Assembly (NCBI GenBank): GCA_009835735.1 | Contig: VXWX01000048.1 | Coordinates: 1 to 51,723, forward strand | Source of the DNA: Acidimicrobiaceae bacterium | GTDB lineage: Bacteria > Actinomycetota > Acidimicrobiia > Acidimicrobiales > Aldehydirespiratoraceae | Direction of reading: 5' to 3' | Length of the DNA: 51,723 bases | Shown: piece by piece, positions 1 to 8,752 of the stretch | Layout: the number at the start of each line of letters is the position of its first letter | Numbering within the stretch: position 1 is the first letter of the stretch | Notes under the pieces: generated by a model | What the model was told of the DNA's origin: nothing | Databases searched by the model: none | What the model saw: the letters and a program-made list of their open reading frames with translations, nothing else | Made by a program: the position numbers and the translations under genes

Positions 1-14
1 GGTCCTTTGGCCCG

Positions 15-1415
15 CTACGGAAGGACGTCCAGGTACTCCTCCACGTCCCAGTCCGACACGGTGGCCAGGAAGCGCTCCCATTCGTCGTCCTTGTAGTGGA
101 AGAACACGTTGCTCATCTCACCCGGAAGAGCGCGCATGACAACGTCGTCGCTGCGCAGGGCCTCCAGGGCCTCACCCAAGGTGAGCGGGATCTTCTCGAC
201 GGCCTTGCCGGCCTCCATGGCCTCATAGATGTTGCGCTCCTCGGGCTCGCCCGGATCGAGGCCTCGGTCGAGGCCGTCGTCCATCGCCTGCAGCAGGCCG
301 GCGAACGACAGGTGCGGGTTGACAGCGCTGTCCACCGAGCGGTACTCGAAGCGGCCCGGGGCGCTGACCCGCAGGGCGGTGGTGCGGTTCTGGAAGCCCC
401 AGTCCGCGAACACCGGCGCCCAGAAGCCCGTGTCCCACAGACGGCGGTAGGAGTTGACTGTCGGCGACGTGAGGCAGGTCAGTGCCCGGACATGCTCGAG
501 GATCCCGCCGATGGCCTTCATGCCGACGGGCCCAGGCAGCTGCGGGTTGTCGCCCTCGGGCAGGAACTTGTTGTTGCCGTCGGCGTCCCACAGCGAGATG
601 TTGTGGTGGCAGCCGTTGGCCGACACCCCCATGAACGGCTTGGGCATGAAGCACGGGAAGGCCCCGAGCTCCCGGCCGACCTGCTTGCAGACCTGGCGGT
701 AGGTGGTGAGCCGGTCGGCGGTGAGCTCGGCCCGATCGAAGTTGAAGTTCAGCTCCAGCTGGCCGGGGGCGTCCTCGTGGTCGCCCTGGATCATGTCCAG
801 CCCCATGGCCTCGCAGTACTCGATCACCCTGTGGATCAGGGGCTGCAGCTCGGCGAACTGGTCGATGTGGTAGCAGTTGGGCTTGGTCATGCCCTCGACG
901 GTCGGCTTGCCGTCGGCGTCGGCCTTGAGCCACATCATCTCGGGCTCGCAGCCGGCCCGCAGGTGCAGCCCGTGCTTGGCCTCGAACGCGGCGTGCTGGC
1001 GCCGCAGGTTCCCCCGGCAATCAGAGGTCAGGTAGGCGCCGCCGTCCACCTCCTCCTCGCGGCCCCGGAACAAGGTGCACCACACCCGGGCCGTCCTGGA
1101 GTCCCAGGGCAGCGGCATGAAGGTCTCGGGCTCGCCGATGCCGACCAGCTCGCGGGCTTCGGGGCCGTAGCCGATGTAGTTCCCGTGGCGGTCGATGAAG
1201 AGGTTGGCGGTGGAGCCGTACACCAGTTGGAAGCCCTTGCGGGCGATCATGCCGAAATGCTTGGCCGGTATGCCCTTGCCCATGATCCGTCCCGTCACTG
1301 AGACGAACTGGCAGTACAGGTACCGGATGTCATCGGCCTCAATGCGGGCCTCTACCTCTCGGATCTGCTCCTCGCGTCCGTCGGCGGTGACGAATCTCTC
1401 AAGATCAGTGGCCAT
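15..1415 (-). CDS. Glutamine synthetase family protein (GlnT / gamma-glutamylmethylamide synthetase-like)
   Basis: An ATP-dependent ligase that joins an amine (ammonia or a small alkylamine) to the gamma-carboxyl of glutamate. Of 466 residues, the metal and glutamate site motifs are visible: GCEPEMMW near 156, EDAPGQLELN near 214, and the NGCHHN loop near 267. C-terminal APGRFEYR and NPHLSFAG follow. The open frame extends 22 codons upstream, but the ATG at 1415 is preceded by an AGGGGG Shine-Dalgarno 4 nt away and starts a normal GS beta-grasp domain, so it is preferred. The gene is monocistronic and diverges from the MFS gene. The fold is certain. The substrate is not: the sequence looks closer to the GlnT/GmaS branch than to housekeeping GlnA, judged by eye only. 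Confidence 0.85.
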   Translation of the reverse strand: MATDLERFVTADGREEQIREVEARIEADDIRYLYCQFVSVTGRIMGKGIPAKHFGMIARKGFQLVYGSTANLFIDRHGNYIGYGPEARELVGIGEPETFMPLPWDSRTARVWCTLFRGREEEVDGGAYLTSDCRGNLRRQHAAFEAKHGLHLRAGCEPEMMWLKADADGKPTVEGMTKPNCYHIDQFAELQPLIHRVIEYCEAMGLDMIQGDHEDAPGQLELNFNFDRAELTADRLTTYRQVCKQVGRELGAFPCFMPKPFMGVSANGCHHNISLWDADGNNKFLPEGDNPQLPGPVGMKAIGGILEHVRALTCLTSPTVNSYRRLWDTGFWAPVFADWGFQNRTTALRVSAPGRFEYRSVDSAVNPHLSFAGLLQAMDDGLDRGLDPGEPEERNIYEAMEAGKAVEKIPLTLGEALEALRSDDVVMRALPGEMSNVFFHYKDDEWERFLATVSDWDVEEYLDVLP

Positions 1416-1619
1416 TTTTCCCCCTACGGGTGTGGTTGTGTTGCGGCGAAACCGTAGCGCTGTTGGCAGGAGCCTCGCCATTGTGCCTCAAGCCTGACTC
1501 AACCCTAGCGCGGCGACTCCCCATATGTCTAATCAGAGTAGTGGGTCTTTCCCCACATTACTGACACAGGTCGGGGTGGCTGCGGTCCCCGCCCGGACTG
1601 ATCCGTAGAGTTGCCCGGG
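1416..1619. promoter_or_regulatory. Divergent intergenic region between GS-like gene and MFS gene
   Basis: About 200 bp separating two divergently transcribed genes, so it must hold both promoters. A small imperfect inverted repeat (AGTAGTGGG, loop TCTTT, then CCCAC and a shifted TACT) lies at about 1537-1559. It could be an operator for the MFS gene. No convincing -35/-10 pair was assigned. Confidence 0.4.
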
Positions 1620-3062
1620 ATGGAACGCGTATCGCGATCGGCCTGGCTGACACTTGCGGTGGTCTCAGTGGCCGTCTTCATGGTCGCGATGGAACTCACG
1701 ATCATTGCGTTGGCACTGCCCAAGATCCGGGAGGCGCTGGCGGGCACCACGCCGGCCGCCCTCTCGTGGGTGGTGAACGCATACTCGATCGTGGTGGCCG
1801 CTTTACTGCTGCTGTCGGGCTGGCTGGCCGACCGCTACGGCCGCAAGCGGGTGTTCCGCACCGGGTTGGCGCTGTTCGCGCTGGGCTCGGTCGCGGCCGG
1901 CGCCTCGACCAGCATCGAGATGCTCATCGCGGCACGGGCCCTGCAGGCGGTGGGCGGCTCCATGCAGTATCCGGCCGGGCTGGCCCTGCTGCTCGATGCG
2001 TTCCCCCGGAGCCGTCATCAGACAGCCATCGGCACTTGGGGGGCCGTGGGTGGTCTGGCCGCGGCGGTCGGACCGGCCTTGGGAGCGGTACTCATCGAAG
2101 CCTTCGGCTGGCGGGCCGTGTTCTATGTCAACGTGCCCGTGGCCCTGGCCGCCCTGGTGATCGGCGCACGGGTCCTGCCCGAGAGCACCCTGCCTCCCGC
2201 TCGTGTTCGCTCCGCTAACGGGCCGCTCGGACCCAAGGGAAAGGTGCCCGCGGCCAGGGTGGACTTGATCGGCGTGCCCCTGGCGTCGGTGGGGGTGGGC
2301 GCGATCATCCTCGGAATCGTTCAGGGTGAGACGTGGGGGTGGGCGTCCGCGGCCACTGTCGCCTGTTTCGCAGCAGGAGCGCTGCTGGTGGCCGCATTCG
2401 CATGGCGCAGCCGGCGCCACCCCGCACCGCTGTTCGACCTCCAGTTGCTTCGCATCCGTTCGTTCATGCTCGGCAACCTCGGCTCGCTGTTCTTCGCGAT
2501 CGGATTCTTCGCCCTGCTCGTGCCGCTGCCTTCCTTCATCCAGGAAGTCTGGGGATGGTCCGCGCTGGAGACCGGGCTCGCATACTCGGCTGGACCCCTG
2601 GTCTCGTTCCTGGTCGCGCCACAGGCCGGCCGGCTGGCCGACCGCATCGGCAACGCCCCCCTCCTCACCGCCGGATCGGCCTGCGGCATGGCCGGACTGC
2701 TGTGGCTCGTTCTGACCATCTCCACCGATCCCTCGCTGGCGCGCCTCCTGGTGGCCACCGTCCTGGTAGGAGTGTCGGCAGGCACCGGCTTCTCACAACT
2801 GGTGGGTGCGGCGCTGCGCGACATTCCCCCCGAGCGCTACGCAATGGCCACCGCCGGCCGCACCACCTTCTTCCAACTCTCCGTGGCGTTCGCCATCGCC
2901 GTCGCGTTCGCGATGATCGGCCGGCCGGACGGCGCCGCGGCCCAGCTGGCTGCCTACAACACCGTGTGGATGGTGTGCGCCGGCGGCTACCTGTGCAACT
3001 TCGTGCTGTTCACCTTCATCTACCCCCGACACCGCTTTCAGCCCGTAGATTCCAAGCCGTGA
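1620..3062 (+). CDS. MFS transporter, DHA2 (EmrB/QacA) type
   Basis: Proton-driven efflux permease of the inner membrane, about 480 residues, with the length and hydrophobic pattern of a 14-helix DHA2 exporter. The first helix carries the family pattern VAMELTIIALALPKI. The A-like loop GWLADRYGRKRVF follows helix 2, and the motif-C-like GWRAVFYVNVP comes after helix 5. The frame opens at a TTG (1611), but the ATG at 1620 gives the usual short N-terminus; no clear Shine-Dalgarno decides it. The stop overlaps the GTG of the next gene (GTGA, 3059-3062), so the two are probably co-translated. The central cytoplasmic loop (about 2194-2230) contains a translated copy of a dispersed repeat. Substrate unknown. 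Confidence 0.85.
   Translation: MERVSRSAWLTLAVVSVAVFMVAMELTIIALALPKIREALAGTTPAALSWVVNAYSIVVAALLLLSGWLADRYGRKRVFRTGLALFALGSVAAGASTSIEMLIAARALQAVGGSMQYPAGLALLLDAFPRSRHQTAIGTWGAVGGLAAAVGPALGAVLIEAFGWRAVFYVNVPVALAALVIGARVLPESTLPPARVRSANGPLGPKGKVPAARVDLIGVPLASVGVGAIILGIVQGETWGWASAATVACFAAGALLVAAFAWRSRRHPAPLFDLQLLRIRSFMLGNLGSLFFAIGFFALLVPLPSFIQEVWGWSALETGLAYSAGPLVSFLVAPQAGRLADRIGNAPLLTAGSACGMAGLLWLVLTISTDPSLARLLVATVLVGVSAGTGFSQLVGAALRDIPPERYAMATAGRTTFFQLSVAFAIAVAFAMIGRPDGAAAQLAAYNTVWMVCAGGYLCNFVLFTFIYPRHRFQPVDSKP
2194..2230 (-). repeat. Dispersed repeat copy E, inside the MFS coding sequence
   Basis: On the minus strand this 37-nt stretch matches the core of the repeat seen at 31537-31587 and 22224-22272, with three mismatches and no indel (CCGAGCGGCCCG at one end, GAGCGGGAG at the other). 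It is read in frame as part of the hydrophilic loop between the two halves of the transporter (about PPARVRSANGPLG). Confidence 0.75.
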
Positions 3063-4354
3063 AGTTCGGGATCTTCTACGAGCACCAGTTGCCTCGGCCC
3101 TGGCACGATGGCGACGAGCAAAGGCTCTTCAACGAGGCGCTGGAGCAGGTGGAGCTGGCCGACCGGCTGGGCTTCGACTACGCCTGGGAGGTGGAGCATC
3201 ACTTCCTCGAGGAGTATTCGCACTCCTCCGCTCCCGAGGTGTTCCTGGCAGCGTGCAGCCAGCGCACCCGGCGCATCCGGCTCGGTCACGGCATCGTGCT
3301 GATGCCCCCCGGCTACAACCACCCCGCCAGGGTCGCCGAGCGGATCGCCACCCTCGACCTGGTGTCCAACGGCCGCGTGGACTTCGGCACCGGGGAGTCG
3401 TCATCCATCCTGGAACTCGGCGGCTTCGGCGTCACTGTGGACGACAAGCGTCCGGCCTGGCAGGAGGCCGTCGAGCAGTGCTGCAACATGATGGCCATGG
3501 ACCCCTACCCCGGCTATGACGGCGACTTCTTCTCGATGCCGTGCCGCAACGTGGTGCCCAAGCCGGTGCAGAAGCCCCATCCCCCGCTGTGGGTGGCCTG
3601 CTCGAACCGGGAGACGATCAAGCTGGCGGCCAGGCTGGGAATGGGTGCGCTCACCTTCTCCTTCGTCGACCCCAGTGACGCGGCCGCATGGGTTCAGGAC
3701 TACTACCGGATCCTCGAGACCGAGTGCGTGCCCATCGGCCACGCCATCAACCCCAACATCGCCATGGTCACCGGGTTGTCGATCCACCCCGATGAGCAGG
3801 AGGCGAAGCGCAGGGGGCTAGACGGCTTCCAGTTCTTCGGCTACGGGCTCGGCCACCACTACATCTTCGGCCAGCACAAGCCGGGGCGCACCGACATCTG
3901 GGCCGACTATCTGGCGGCCAGGCACACCATCGAAGACAGGGGCAACCAGAGCGGCATCGGCACGCCCGAGCAGGTTCGCAAGCACCTGCAGGGCTTCGCG
4001 GAGGCGGGCGTTGACCAGGTCGTGTTCATACAGCAGGGCGGCAACAACCGCCACGATCACATCTGCGAGACCCTCGAACTGTTCGCAGCCGACGTGATGG
4101 GCGAGTTCGCCGAGTCGGAGGCCGAGCGGGAGCACGCCAAGCTGCAGCGACTGGCTCCAGCCCTCGACAGGGCCATGGCCCGCAAGGCACCGATGCGAGT
4201 CCTCGACGACGACGAGATCCCGGTGTTCGAGGCACTGGGACGCAGCATCGTGGCCACTCTCCCGCCGGAGGAAGCCTCCCAGGTGGCCAAGACCGTCAAG
4301 GAATGGGCCGAGACGGACATGCCGATCCACGTGCCCGACGACTTCGGCACCTGA
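3059..4354 (+). CDS. Luciferase-like flavin-dependent monooxygenase (LLM class)
   Basis: A 431-residue TIM-barrel flavin monooxygenase of the bacterial luciferase superfamily, using reduced FMN or F420. Diagnostic pieces are KFGIFYEHQLPRP at the start, AWEVEHHFLEEYSHSSAPEVF, the IRLGHGIVLMPPGYNHPARVAERIATLD region (read in two parts) and GRVDFGTGES. The frame is open far upstream, but the GTG at 3059 overlaps the MFS stop as GTGA and starts exactly at the conserved first strand. Pairing with an exporter in one transcript suggests modification and export of a small hydrophobic compound, or degradation plus uptake; this is inference. The C-terminal ~80 residues after the barrel are charged and helical. 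Confidence 0.85.
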   Translation: MKFGIFYEHQLPRPWHDGDEQRLFNEALEQVELADRLGFDYAWEVEHHFLEEYSHSSAPEVFLAACSQRTRRIRLGHGIVLMPPGYNHPARVAERIATLDLVSNGRVDFGTGESSSILELGGFGVTVDDKRPAWQEAVEQCCNMMAMDPYPGYDGDFFSMPCRNVVPKPVQKPHPPLWVACSNRETIKLAARLGMGALTFSFVDPSDAAAWVQDYYRILETECVPIGHAINPNIAMVTGLSIHPDEQEAKRRGLDGFQFFGYGLGHHYIFGQHKPGRTDIWADYLAARHTIEDRGNQSGIGTPEQVRKHLQGFAEAGVDQVVFIQQGGNNRHDHICETLELFAADVMGEFAESEAEREHAKLQRLAPALDRAMARKAPMRVLDDDEIPVFEALGRSIVATLPPEEASQVAKTVKEWAETDMPIHVPDDFGT

Positions 4355-4390
4355 GGATTGCTCGGGGCAGAGCGGCGGGCGCGGACCCGG

Positions 4391-5542
4391 TCACCGGGTC
4401 AACAGGTCGGGGGTGGGGTTGTCGATCCCCAGCAGCACGGCCAAGGCGGCCGTCACCTGATTGCCCACGGCCGGGTTCCGCTCCGGCGGCACGAAGCCGG
4501 CCGCGGTCAGCCGGTCCCCCAGGCGGATGAAGATGGTGCAGAAACGCATCGCCCCGAACACCTCCCAATAGTGAGGGTTGAGCACAGCACGTCCCGAGGC
4601 CTGCTCGTAGTGGGAGATCATCTCCTCCCGTGTGGGGTAGCCCTCCAGCCGTGCGATGCCCATGTCGTCGAAGGACATCCGGTCGAACATCAGCCACCAT
4701 CCCATGTCGGCCTCCGTCGGGCTCAGGGCGCACACCTCCCAGTCGAGCACCGCCGCGGTCCGGTAGTCCTGGAGGATGATGTTGCCCAACCGGGCGTCGC
4801 CCCATGTCATCCCGACGCGCTCGTCGCCCGGGTCGTTGGCCTCGAGCCAGTCGAGCGCGGCGTTCAGCACGGGATGCTCCCTGCCGGCCAGCTCCGATCG
4901 GACATGGTTGCGGTAGAGGTCGATCTGGAGCGCGGTCGTCGGCTGACCGGTGCCGCTGGAGTCCAGCCAGCCCAGATCGGCCTGGCGCCAGTCCAGGCTG
5001 TGGATACCGGCGATGGTGTCGATGGCCGAACGCACCATGCGCCGGCGCTGTGCCGGAGTGGCCTCGTCCACCACAAAGCCCGCCTCGGTGTAGCGGGGCA
5101 CGTCCGCGGGAACCCGGCCGGGCACGTATCCCATCACGAAGAAGGGTGCGCCCAGAACGTCCGGGTCGGGCTCATACCCGAAGAGCGGCGGAACCGGGGC
5201 CGCACCCGCCGCCGCCACGGCCTCCATCGCCCGGTACTGGATCTCCACCGACACCTCGCAGTGCGGTGTCTGGGGCGGGAACATGCCGCCGTCGGCCGGC
5301 TCGATCCTGACGGCATAGCGTTCCTGGAGGTCCGAACCGCCCTCGGTCCAGGCTGCATCGAGGATCACCGTCTCATTGGAGAACCCGGTGCTGACCGGAA
5401 CCTCTATATCGACGACTGCGAGGTCCCGCCGGGCGGGGAAGGCCCGCTGCATCCACTGCTGGAGGGCAGCCCGGTAGTGGCTGCGGTCGGTCCGGAATTT
5501 CGGGGCGTTGGGCAGCTCGCTCTCCACCGGGTCACTCGACAC
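4391..5542 (-). CDS. Phosphotransferase family protein (APH fold; ACAD10/LvaA-like)
   Basis: A 383-residue aminoglycoside-phosphotransferase-fold kinase. The catalytic loop is WGDARLGN (Brenner motif with Trp in place of the common His), followed by the metal motif VLDWEV, and the N-lobe shows VSTGFSNET. This WGDAR form is typical of the kinase domain fused to dehydrogenases in animal ACAD10/11 and of bacterial LvaA, which phosphorylate 4-hydroxyacyl-CoA, rather than of true antibiotic kinases. It is convergent with the monooxygenase gene (36 bp apart) and stands alone. An acyl-CoA dehydrogenase of matching type lies 15 kb away at 20898. The fold is secure; the substrate is inferred. Confidence 0.8.
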   Translation of the reverse strand: MSSDPVESELPNAPKFRTDRSHYRAALQQWMQRAFPARRDLAVVDIEVPVSTGFSNETVILDAAWTEGGSDLQERYAVRIEPADGGMFPPQTPHCEVSVEIQYRAMEAVAAAGAAPVPPLFGYEPDPDVLGAPFFVMGYVPGRVPADVPRYTEAGFVVDEATPAQRRRMVRSAIDTIAGIHSLDWRQADLGWLDSSGTGQPTTALQIDLYRNHVRSELAGREHPVLNAALDWLEANDPGDERVGMTWGDARLGNIILQDYRTAAVLDWEVCALSPTEADMGWWLMFDRMSFDDMGIARLEGYPTREEMISHYEQASGRAVLNPHYWEVFGAMRFCTIFIRLGDRLTAAGFVPPERNPAVGNQVTAALAVLLGIDNPTPDLLTR

Positions 5543-5617
5543 ACCGCGTAGTGTGCCGCATCAAGCGACCAGGCGCACGAACTGCCGCCCGCGGCCGGCT
5601 AAGGGCCGTGCCGGAGC

Positions 5618-5641
5618 CCTGGGGTCGATCCAGACCCCGGG
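5618..5641. terminator. Hairpin downstream of dctP
   Basis: CCTGGGGTC, loop GATCCA, GACCCCGGG: a 9-bp stem with one G-T pair, between the dctP stop and the next gene. No T-run follows on either strand, so it may be a factor-dependent or processing end rather than an intrinsic terminator. Confidence 0.35.
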
Positions 5642-5660
5642 ACCCCGAATCGGAATTAGG

Positions 5661-6953
5661 TCAGACCTGGGTCTGCTGGCTCAGGAACGACCGCTCGGCC
5701 AGTCCGTGCCACTCCGCGATACCGTCGCGGAACTCGCGCCACGGTCCGAGGATCCGGGCGAAGTTCTCGTCGTCGGCGGCCACGGTGTCGAGCACGTTCT
5801 CGGTCTCGGCCTTGAAGGCGGCCATCAACTCGGGCGGGAACTCGCGGATCTGGGCGAACTGCTTGATCCTCTGGAGGTCCGCCTGGTTGAACACATCGTA
5901 GGTGGCCATCGTTCTCATGTTGGCGTCCGTAGCCGCGCACTGGATGGCGGCCTGGTACTCCGGAGGCAGCTCGTTCCACCTCTCCAGGGAGATCTGGATC
6001 TCCACTGCCGTGCCCGGCTCCCACCAGCCCGGGTGGTAGTAATACAGGTCGCCCTGGAACTGGTCGAGGCCGAGGATGAGGTCGTCGGTTGGGCCGACGA
6101 ACTCAGCGCCGTCGATGGCGCCGGTCTGGATGGCCTGCAGGATCTCGCCGCCGGCCAGCGTCACCTGCTCGCCCCCGAGGTTCTCCAGCACTCGCCCGGC
6201 CAGGCCGGGGATGCGCATCTTAAGGCCGTTCAGGTCGTCGACCGTGTTGAGCTCCTGGGTGAACCAGCCGCCCATCTGGCAACCGGTGGCACCCCCGGGG
6301 AAGACGATGATGCCGTGCTCCTCCGCGTAGAACTCGTTGAGCATGTCGATGCCGCTCCGCCTGCCCTCGTTGTCGAAGGTGCCGTACAGCCAGGCGTTCT
6401 GCTGGCGCTGGTTGAGACCGAACGGGACCGCGGTGCCGAACTGCTGCACCGGACTGATGCCGACGTAGTAGTAGGAGGCGGTGTGGCCCATCTCCACCCC
6501 GAGGTCGCGCACCGTTTGCAGCACCTCGAGGCCGCCGACGATCTCGCCCGCGGGCCGGGCGTTGATGACGAAGCGCCCGCCGGTGAGTTCGCCCACCCTT
6601 TGGGCGAAATACTGCGCAGAGCCGAACAGCGTCACCAGCGCGGTGGGCCAGCTGGTGGCCATCTCCCACTCGAGTTCGGGGCCCTGCGCGGTCACGGCCA
6701 CCGTGTCGGTGGGCTCGGCGGCCGCTGTCGTGGTGGTCTCGGCGGCATCGGGCGCATCCGTCGCCGTGGGGGCCGGAGCCTCCTCGGCGTCGTCGCCGCA
6801 AGCGGCCAGGATTGAAGAGGCCGCCGCGAACCCGGCTACGCCGAGTCCACCCTTGATGAATCCCCGCCTGGCCAGACTCGAGGAGTCGACCTCGTCGAGG
6901 ATCGAGTCGACCGCCTCACCGTCGGTCGGGCCCGAGCTTGCTTCCTGAGTCAT
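5661..6953 (-). CDS. dctP: TRAP transporter solute-binding protein, Tat-exported lipoprotein (DctP family)
   Basis: Extracytoplasmic receptor of a TRAP importer, 430 residues, of the mannitol/chloroaromatic-type DctP branch. The ATG at 6953 has GGAGGG six bases upstream, so the 31 extra open codons before it are rejected. The N-terminus carries a twin-arginine motif (ARRGFIKGG, residues 29-37), then a hydrophobic stretch ending in a lipobox LAAC with Cys52. It is therefore predicted to be folded in the cytoplasm, exported by Tat and lipid-anchored. A Thr/Ala/Pro-rich linker follows, then the binding domain (WEMATSWP; GARPAGEIVGG-like segment). The gene is the last of dctQ-dctM-dctP, after a 188-nt gap. 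The ligand is probably a carboxylate but cannot be read from sequence. Confidence 0.9.
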   Translation of the reverse strand: MTQEASSGPTDGEAVDSILDEVDSSSLARRGFIKGGLGVAGFAAASSILAACGDDAEEAPAPTATDAPDAAETTTTAAAEPTDTVAVTAQGPELEWEMATSWPTALVTLFGSAQYFAQRVGELTGGRFVINARPAGEIVGGLEVLQTVRDLGVEMGHTASYYYVGISPVQQFGTAVPFGLNQRQQNAWLYGTFDNEGRRSGIDMLNEFYAEEHGIIVFPGGATGCQMGGWFTQELNTVDDLNGLKMRIPGLAGRVLENLGGEQVTLAGGEILQAIQTGAIDGAEFVGPTDDLILGLDQFQGDLYYYHPGWWEPGTAVEIQISLERWNELPPEYQAAIQCAATDANMRTMATYDVFNQADLQRIKQFAQIREFPPELMAAFKAETENVLDTVAADDENFARILGPWREFRDGIAEWHGLAERSFLSQQTQV

Positions 6954-7141
6954 AAGAATCCCTCCATGTTGGACGCTTGTTGCTCCACCATCGACTCTTC
7001 CGCAGGTACGGATGACTCCGAGTCGCTGGCGGGCGGAAGAATACACGACCTACACGCGGCTTGCCCAGGAACATCGACATGATGATCGCGCCTACTACTT
7101 TGTAGAGGACCGCGCGCGGCTGCCTGCTACTACGGCCAGCG
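6954..7141 (-). promoter_or_regulatory. dctM-dctP spacer
   Basis: 188 nt without an open frame, unusually long inside a TRAP operon. It could carry a separate dctP promoter or an mRNA-processing site that raises receptor over permease expression. No specific motif was identified. Confidence 0.25.
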
Positions 7142-8746
7142 TCAACCGAACCTGAACGCCTCGATCGACGTGTAGGTGATGGCGGGGAAGATGGCCAGGA
7201 TCACCAGCGCCAGCGCCTGCAGGCCCATGAACGGGAAGGCGCCCTTGTGGATGTCGGCCGTCCTCACCTCCGGTGGCGCCACGCTCTGCAGGTAGAACAG
7301 CGAGAACCCCACCGGCGGCGAGATGAACGCCATGTTCAGGTTGACCGCCATGAGCACCGCGAACCAGATCTTCTCGTCGGGAGTGAAACCGAGCAAGTCC
7401 ATAGCGGGCACGAAGATCGGCACCACGATGAAGGTGATCTCCAGGAACTCGAGGTTGATGCCCAGCAGGAACACCGCGACCATGGCGATGACCACGAAGC
7501 CCCACTTGCCGCCGCCGATCGAGGTCAGCCACTCGGAGGTCTGGTCCGACCCGCCGAGCTGGAAGAACATGGCGCTGAAGAACGTCGAGCAGAACAGCAG
7601 GGTCATGACCAGCACCACCACGTTGGTGGTGGAGCGGGCCGCGTCCTTGACCGCCTGCCAGTCGAGCCGCCATCCCTTGGTGATGTGGGTGGCGCCCCCC
7701 TTGACCATCAGATCGTCGAACAGCCAGTTCAACACGGTCAGCACCAGCGCCCCGAACACTCCCACCGCGCCCGACTCCGACGGGGTGGCGATCCCCGCGA
7801 AGATGGACAGCAGCACCCCGAAGATCAGCGTCAATATGGGCACTATGGCGACCAGCACCTCGGCAGCCAGCATCCGGGTGCTCAGCAGGATCGCGAGGAA
7901 CACGCCGAAGTGGATCACGGCCACCACCAGCGGCGACCACGCGCTGGACAGGAAACCGATCCCGCTCGCCCTGGCCAGCAGCGTCACCGCCCCCACCATC
8001 AGGGCCAGGATCATCGCGATCAACAGCTTCGTCCGCAGTGACGGGTCGCCGGAGAGGGTGCGCTGCTCCTTGGGCATGGCCGGCCCCGTCTTGGGCCTCA
8101 GCCACGCCAGCACCAGCACATAGATCACGTACAGCCCGCTGAGCAGCAGGCCGGGCAGCAGAGCGCCGGCGAACAGCCCGAGAATGCCCACGCCCAGCTG
8201 CTGCGCCAGCAGGATGAGCACGATGCTGGGCGGCAGCAGCTGGGCCAGCGTGCCCGAGGCGATGATGGCGCCGGTGGAGAGCTTGTTGTCGTACCCGAGT
8301 CGCACCATGGCGGGCAGCGACAGCAACCCCATCACGATCACCGTGGCGGCCACCACACCGGTGGCCGCGGCCAGCAGGGTGCCGACCAGCACAACGGCGG
8401 CCGCCACGCCGCCGCGCAGCCGGCCCATGAGCATTCCGAAGGCGTTGAGCAGCCGTTCGGCCATGCCCGACCGCTCGAGGATGGCCCCCATCAGCACGAA
8501 CAGCGGCACGGCCAGCAGGGTCGGGTCGCTGATCGCCTTGTACCACCGCCCCGGCAGCGTGTTGAGCGTATTGGGATCGAACACGTCCAGCCAGTCGCCG
8601 ATGAAGCTGAAGAACAGCGCGGTGGCCGCGAACGAGAAGGCCACGTTGTAGCCCGACAGGATCACCAGCATGAACACCGCGAACATGGTCAGGGCCAGGA
8701 ACACCCCGGCGTCCATGCCGAGGATCGTCTCCAACGCCAGCATCAT
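7142..8746 (-). CDS. dctM: TRAP transporter large permease subunit (DctM)
   Basis: Twelve-helix-class inner-membrane protein of 534 residues that forms the ion-coupled translocation path of the TRAP importer. It shows family signatures near the N-terminus ([14 protein letters not shown]), in the middle ([17 protein letters not shown]) and late ([35 protein letters not shown]). At 534 residues it is longer than the usual ~430 because of an extended cytoplasmic loop around residues 210-310, as in the mannitol/chloroaromatic subgroup. It begins 6 nt after the dctQ stop, so the pair is translationally linked. Confidence 0.93.
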   Translation of the reverse strand: MMLALETILGMDAGVFLALTMFAVFMLVILSGYNVAFSFAATALFFSFIGDWLDVFDPNTLNTLPGRWYKAISDPTLLAVPLFVLMGAILERSGMAERLLNAFGMLMGRLRGGVAAAVVLVGTLLAAATGVVAATVIVMGLLSLPAMVRLGYDNKLSTGAIIASGTLAQLLPPSIVLILLAQQLGVGILGLFAGALLPGLLLSGLYVIYVLVLAWLRPKTGPAMPKEQRTLSGDPSLRTKLLIAMILALMVGAVTLLARASGIGFLSSAWSPLVVAVIHFGVFLAILLSTRMLAAEVLVAIVPILTLIFGVLLSIFAGIATPSESGAVGVFGALVLTVLNWLFDDLMVKGGATHITKGWRLDWQAVKDAARSTTNVVVLVMTLLFCSTFFSAMFFQLGGSDQTSEWLTSIGGGKWGFVVIAMVAVFLLGINLEFLEITFIVVPIFVPAMDLLGFTPDEKIWFAVLMAVNLNMAFISPPVGFSLFYLQSVAPPEVRTADIHKGAFPFMGLQALALVILAIFPAITYTSIEAFRFG

Positions 8747-8752
8747 CGGCGC

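Noticed and set aside
96..1301. Long plus-strand open frame opposite the glutamine synthetase gene
   Set aside because: GC-rich antisense shadow; His/Gly/Leu-rich sequence with no domain, while the minus strand encodes an intact enzyme.
1537..1559. Inverted repeat as a riboswitch or terminator
   Set aside because: Stem is short and imperfect; kept only as a weak operator possibility in the intergenic entry.
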